Of a DNA stretch of 7,814 nt, positions 6,908 to 7,814 are shown in pieces (the first letter of the stretch is position 1; each line of letters opens with the position of its first letter). The translations under genes and the position numbers were made by a program. The stretch is from Anaerococcus sp. (GTDB taxonomy: Bacteria; Bacillota; Clostridia; Tissierellales; Peptoniphilaceae). The notes below the pieces were generated by a model. That model was not told the DNA's origin, did no database searches, and saw only the letters and a program-made list of their open reading frames with translations. Location: NCBI GenBank assembly GCA_030825745.1, contig JAPJPH010000041.1, positions 1 through 7,814 of the forward strand, read 5' to 3'.

Positions 6908-7814
6908 AATATTAATCTTGTTATTTTTAATATTAAGCAAAATGTCATTTTGACAAAAAAAGTTGATTGTATCTATAATATCAACATCAATAATCTCACC
7001 TGGTATTAATATAGGTATACCTGGTGGATAGGCATATACATATGAAGCAGAAATCTTATTAATGCATTCACCAACATTTGCATATTTAGTTTCTTTATTT
7101 AAAGTTTGGTAAATGTCATACTTTTTTTGTGGGATCTTTAAGTAAGAAGAATCACTGATATTATATTTTGCATAGCTATCAACTTTAATATTATTATCAA
7201 TTTTTAAAAGAGCTCTTTCTAACCTCATAAAATCGTCTTTAGTATTGAAAATACTTGTAATTAGAAGAATATAACTAGGATAAGCCATTTCAACTTCAAT
7301 TTTTTCACACCTTAAAAATTTTGCCAGATCATTTCCAGAAATATTTGTATTTTTAGTCGATATAATAATTTTACTTTTATCCTTACTATAAATATCAAAA
7401 TCTAGTATTGAGAGTTTTTCTAACTTAATATTATATATACTATCTAAGTTTTGATCTAATTTATAATATAATTCATTAAAAATATCAAATTTACTTATCA
7501 TTTCATCTATGGATTCTAAAATAAGATAGGATGGAGAAGAAGTTTGAAAAATAGCCATGTTTCTTTTGATTTCTTCATATATATCCATATTATTTATAAG
7601 GATAGCAGATGATGGAGTTAAGGCTGACAAATTTTTATGAAAACTTGTAATTGCAACATCAAAACAATTTGTATAGTAATTATCTAAAACTAAATGAGAT
7701 CCATGGGCCATATCTACTATTAAGTAAGATTTATATCTTTTACACAAATTATAAATTTTTTCTAAATTTAAATAAAACCCTTCATAAGAAGGAGATGTGA
7801 CTACTACACTTCCT
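6899..7814 (-). CDS. Orn/Lys/Arg decarboxylase family PLP enzyme, C-terminal part (5' end outside window)
   Basis: This is a fold-type I PLP enzyme of the YaaO/SpeA-like decarboxylase family; substrates in the family are arginine, lysine or ornithine, and the one used here cannot be read from the sequence. The frame stays open to the right edge (about 304 residues seen), so the true start is outside; the TTG at 7745-7747 is internal, because the family segment VVVTSPSYEGFYLNLEKIY precedes it. Seen in order: the PLP-aspartate region VDMAHGSH (Asp at 7712-7714; homologues usually read VDEAHGAH), the Schiff-base lysine in SFHKNLSALT (Lys at 7634-7636), a divergent middle region, and the C-terminal family motif YAYPPGIPILIPGE near 7000-7045. 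The catalytic Lys and Asp are intact, but the Glu-to-Met change beside the Asp and the divergent middle suggest a family outlier. The stop codon overlaps the -35 box of the scfA promoter. Confidence 0.85.
   Translation of the reverse strand, partial: GSVVVTSPSYEGFYLNLEKIYNLCKRYKSYLIVDMAHGSHLVLDNYYTNCFDVAITSFHKNLSALTPSSAILINNMDIYEEIKRNMAIFQTSSPSYLILESIDEMISKFDIFNELYYKLDQNLDSIYNIKLEKLSILDFDIYSKDKSKIIISTKNTNISGNDLAKFLRCEKIEVEMAYPSYILLITSIFNTKDDFMRLERALLKIDNNIKVDSYAKYNISDSSYLKIPQKKYDIYQTLNKETKYANVGECINKISASYVYAYPPGIPILIPGEIIDVDIIDTINFFCQNDILLNIKNNKINIIN

Noticed and set aside
6943..6955. Inverted repeat TGTCA-TTT-TGACA near the end of the decarboxylase gene as a terminator
   Set aside because: It has only 5-bp arms with a 3-nt loop, lies inside the coding region about 45 nt before the stop, and has no T-run following it on the - strand.
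6713..7009. 98-codon open frame on the + strand, with a hydrophobic stretch that looks like a membrane segment
   Set aside because: It runs antisense across scfA, its promoter and the 3' end of the decarboxylase gene. It has no ribosome binding site, and its composition reflects the complement of AT-rich coding sequence.
7745..7747. TTG as the start of the decarboxylase-family gene
   Set aside because: The frame stays open to 7814 and encodes the conserved VVVTSPSYEG segment before it; the PLP-domain N-terminal half must lie further upstream.

Overview
The window is AT-rich and densely packed. Arginine is mostly AGA and isoleucine often ATA, AAGGAG-type ribosome binding sites are strong, and a SCIFF peptide with its radical SAM maturase is present, a pair I know almost only from Clostridia. 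This points to a low-GC anaerobic Firmicute. The Peptoniphilaceae/Anaerococcus group is my best guess, but it is an inference from style and gene content, not a demonstrated assignment.

Left part (1-5157, + strand): a tight five-gene block. It runs from the 3' part of sua5/tsaC (t6A tRNA modification) through upp (uracil salvage), murA (first committed step of peptidoglycan synthesis) and recD2 (DNA helicase) to a comF-family phosphoribosyltransferase-like gene. Gaps are 9, 9 and 6 nt, and the last pair overlaps by 8 nt, so it is probably one transcript. It ends at a hairpin (5157-5207) placed between two convergent transcription units, which can serve as terminator for both strands.

Right part (5209-7814, - strand, in transcription order from the right edge): the 3' part of an Orn/Lys/Arg decarboxylase-family PLP enzyme that runs off the window; then a 49-codon SCIFF precursor (scfA, 6700-6849); then the SCIFF maturase scfB (radical SAM/SPASM, 5209-6591). 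The maturase is expected to bind the peptide leader through its N-terminal RRE-like region and to form Cys thioether cross-links in the Cys-rich core, giving a ranthipeptide-type product. scfA has a very good promoter whose -35 box overlaps the stop codon of the decarboxylase gene and sits in an 18-bp palindrome. A modest terminator follows scfA, and a separate promoter-like sequence stands immediately before scfB, so peptide and enzyme appear to be made at different levels.

The item most worth a second look is the SCIFF peptide itself. Its core matches the family closely, but the residue after the fifth cysteine (position 37), which I recall as the Thr that accepts the characterised thioether in studied SCIFFs, is Gly here. 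No CRISPR array, rRNA, tRNA or insertion sequence was seen.
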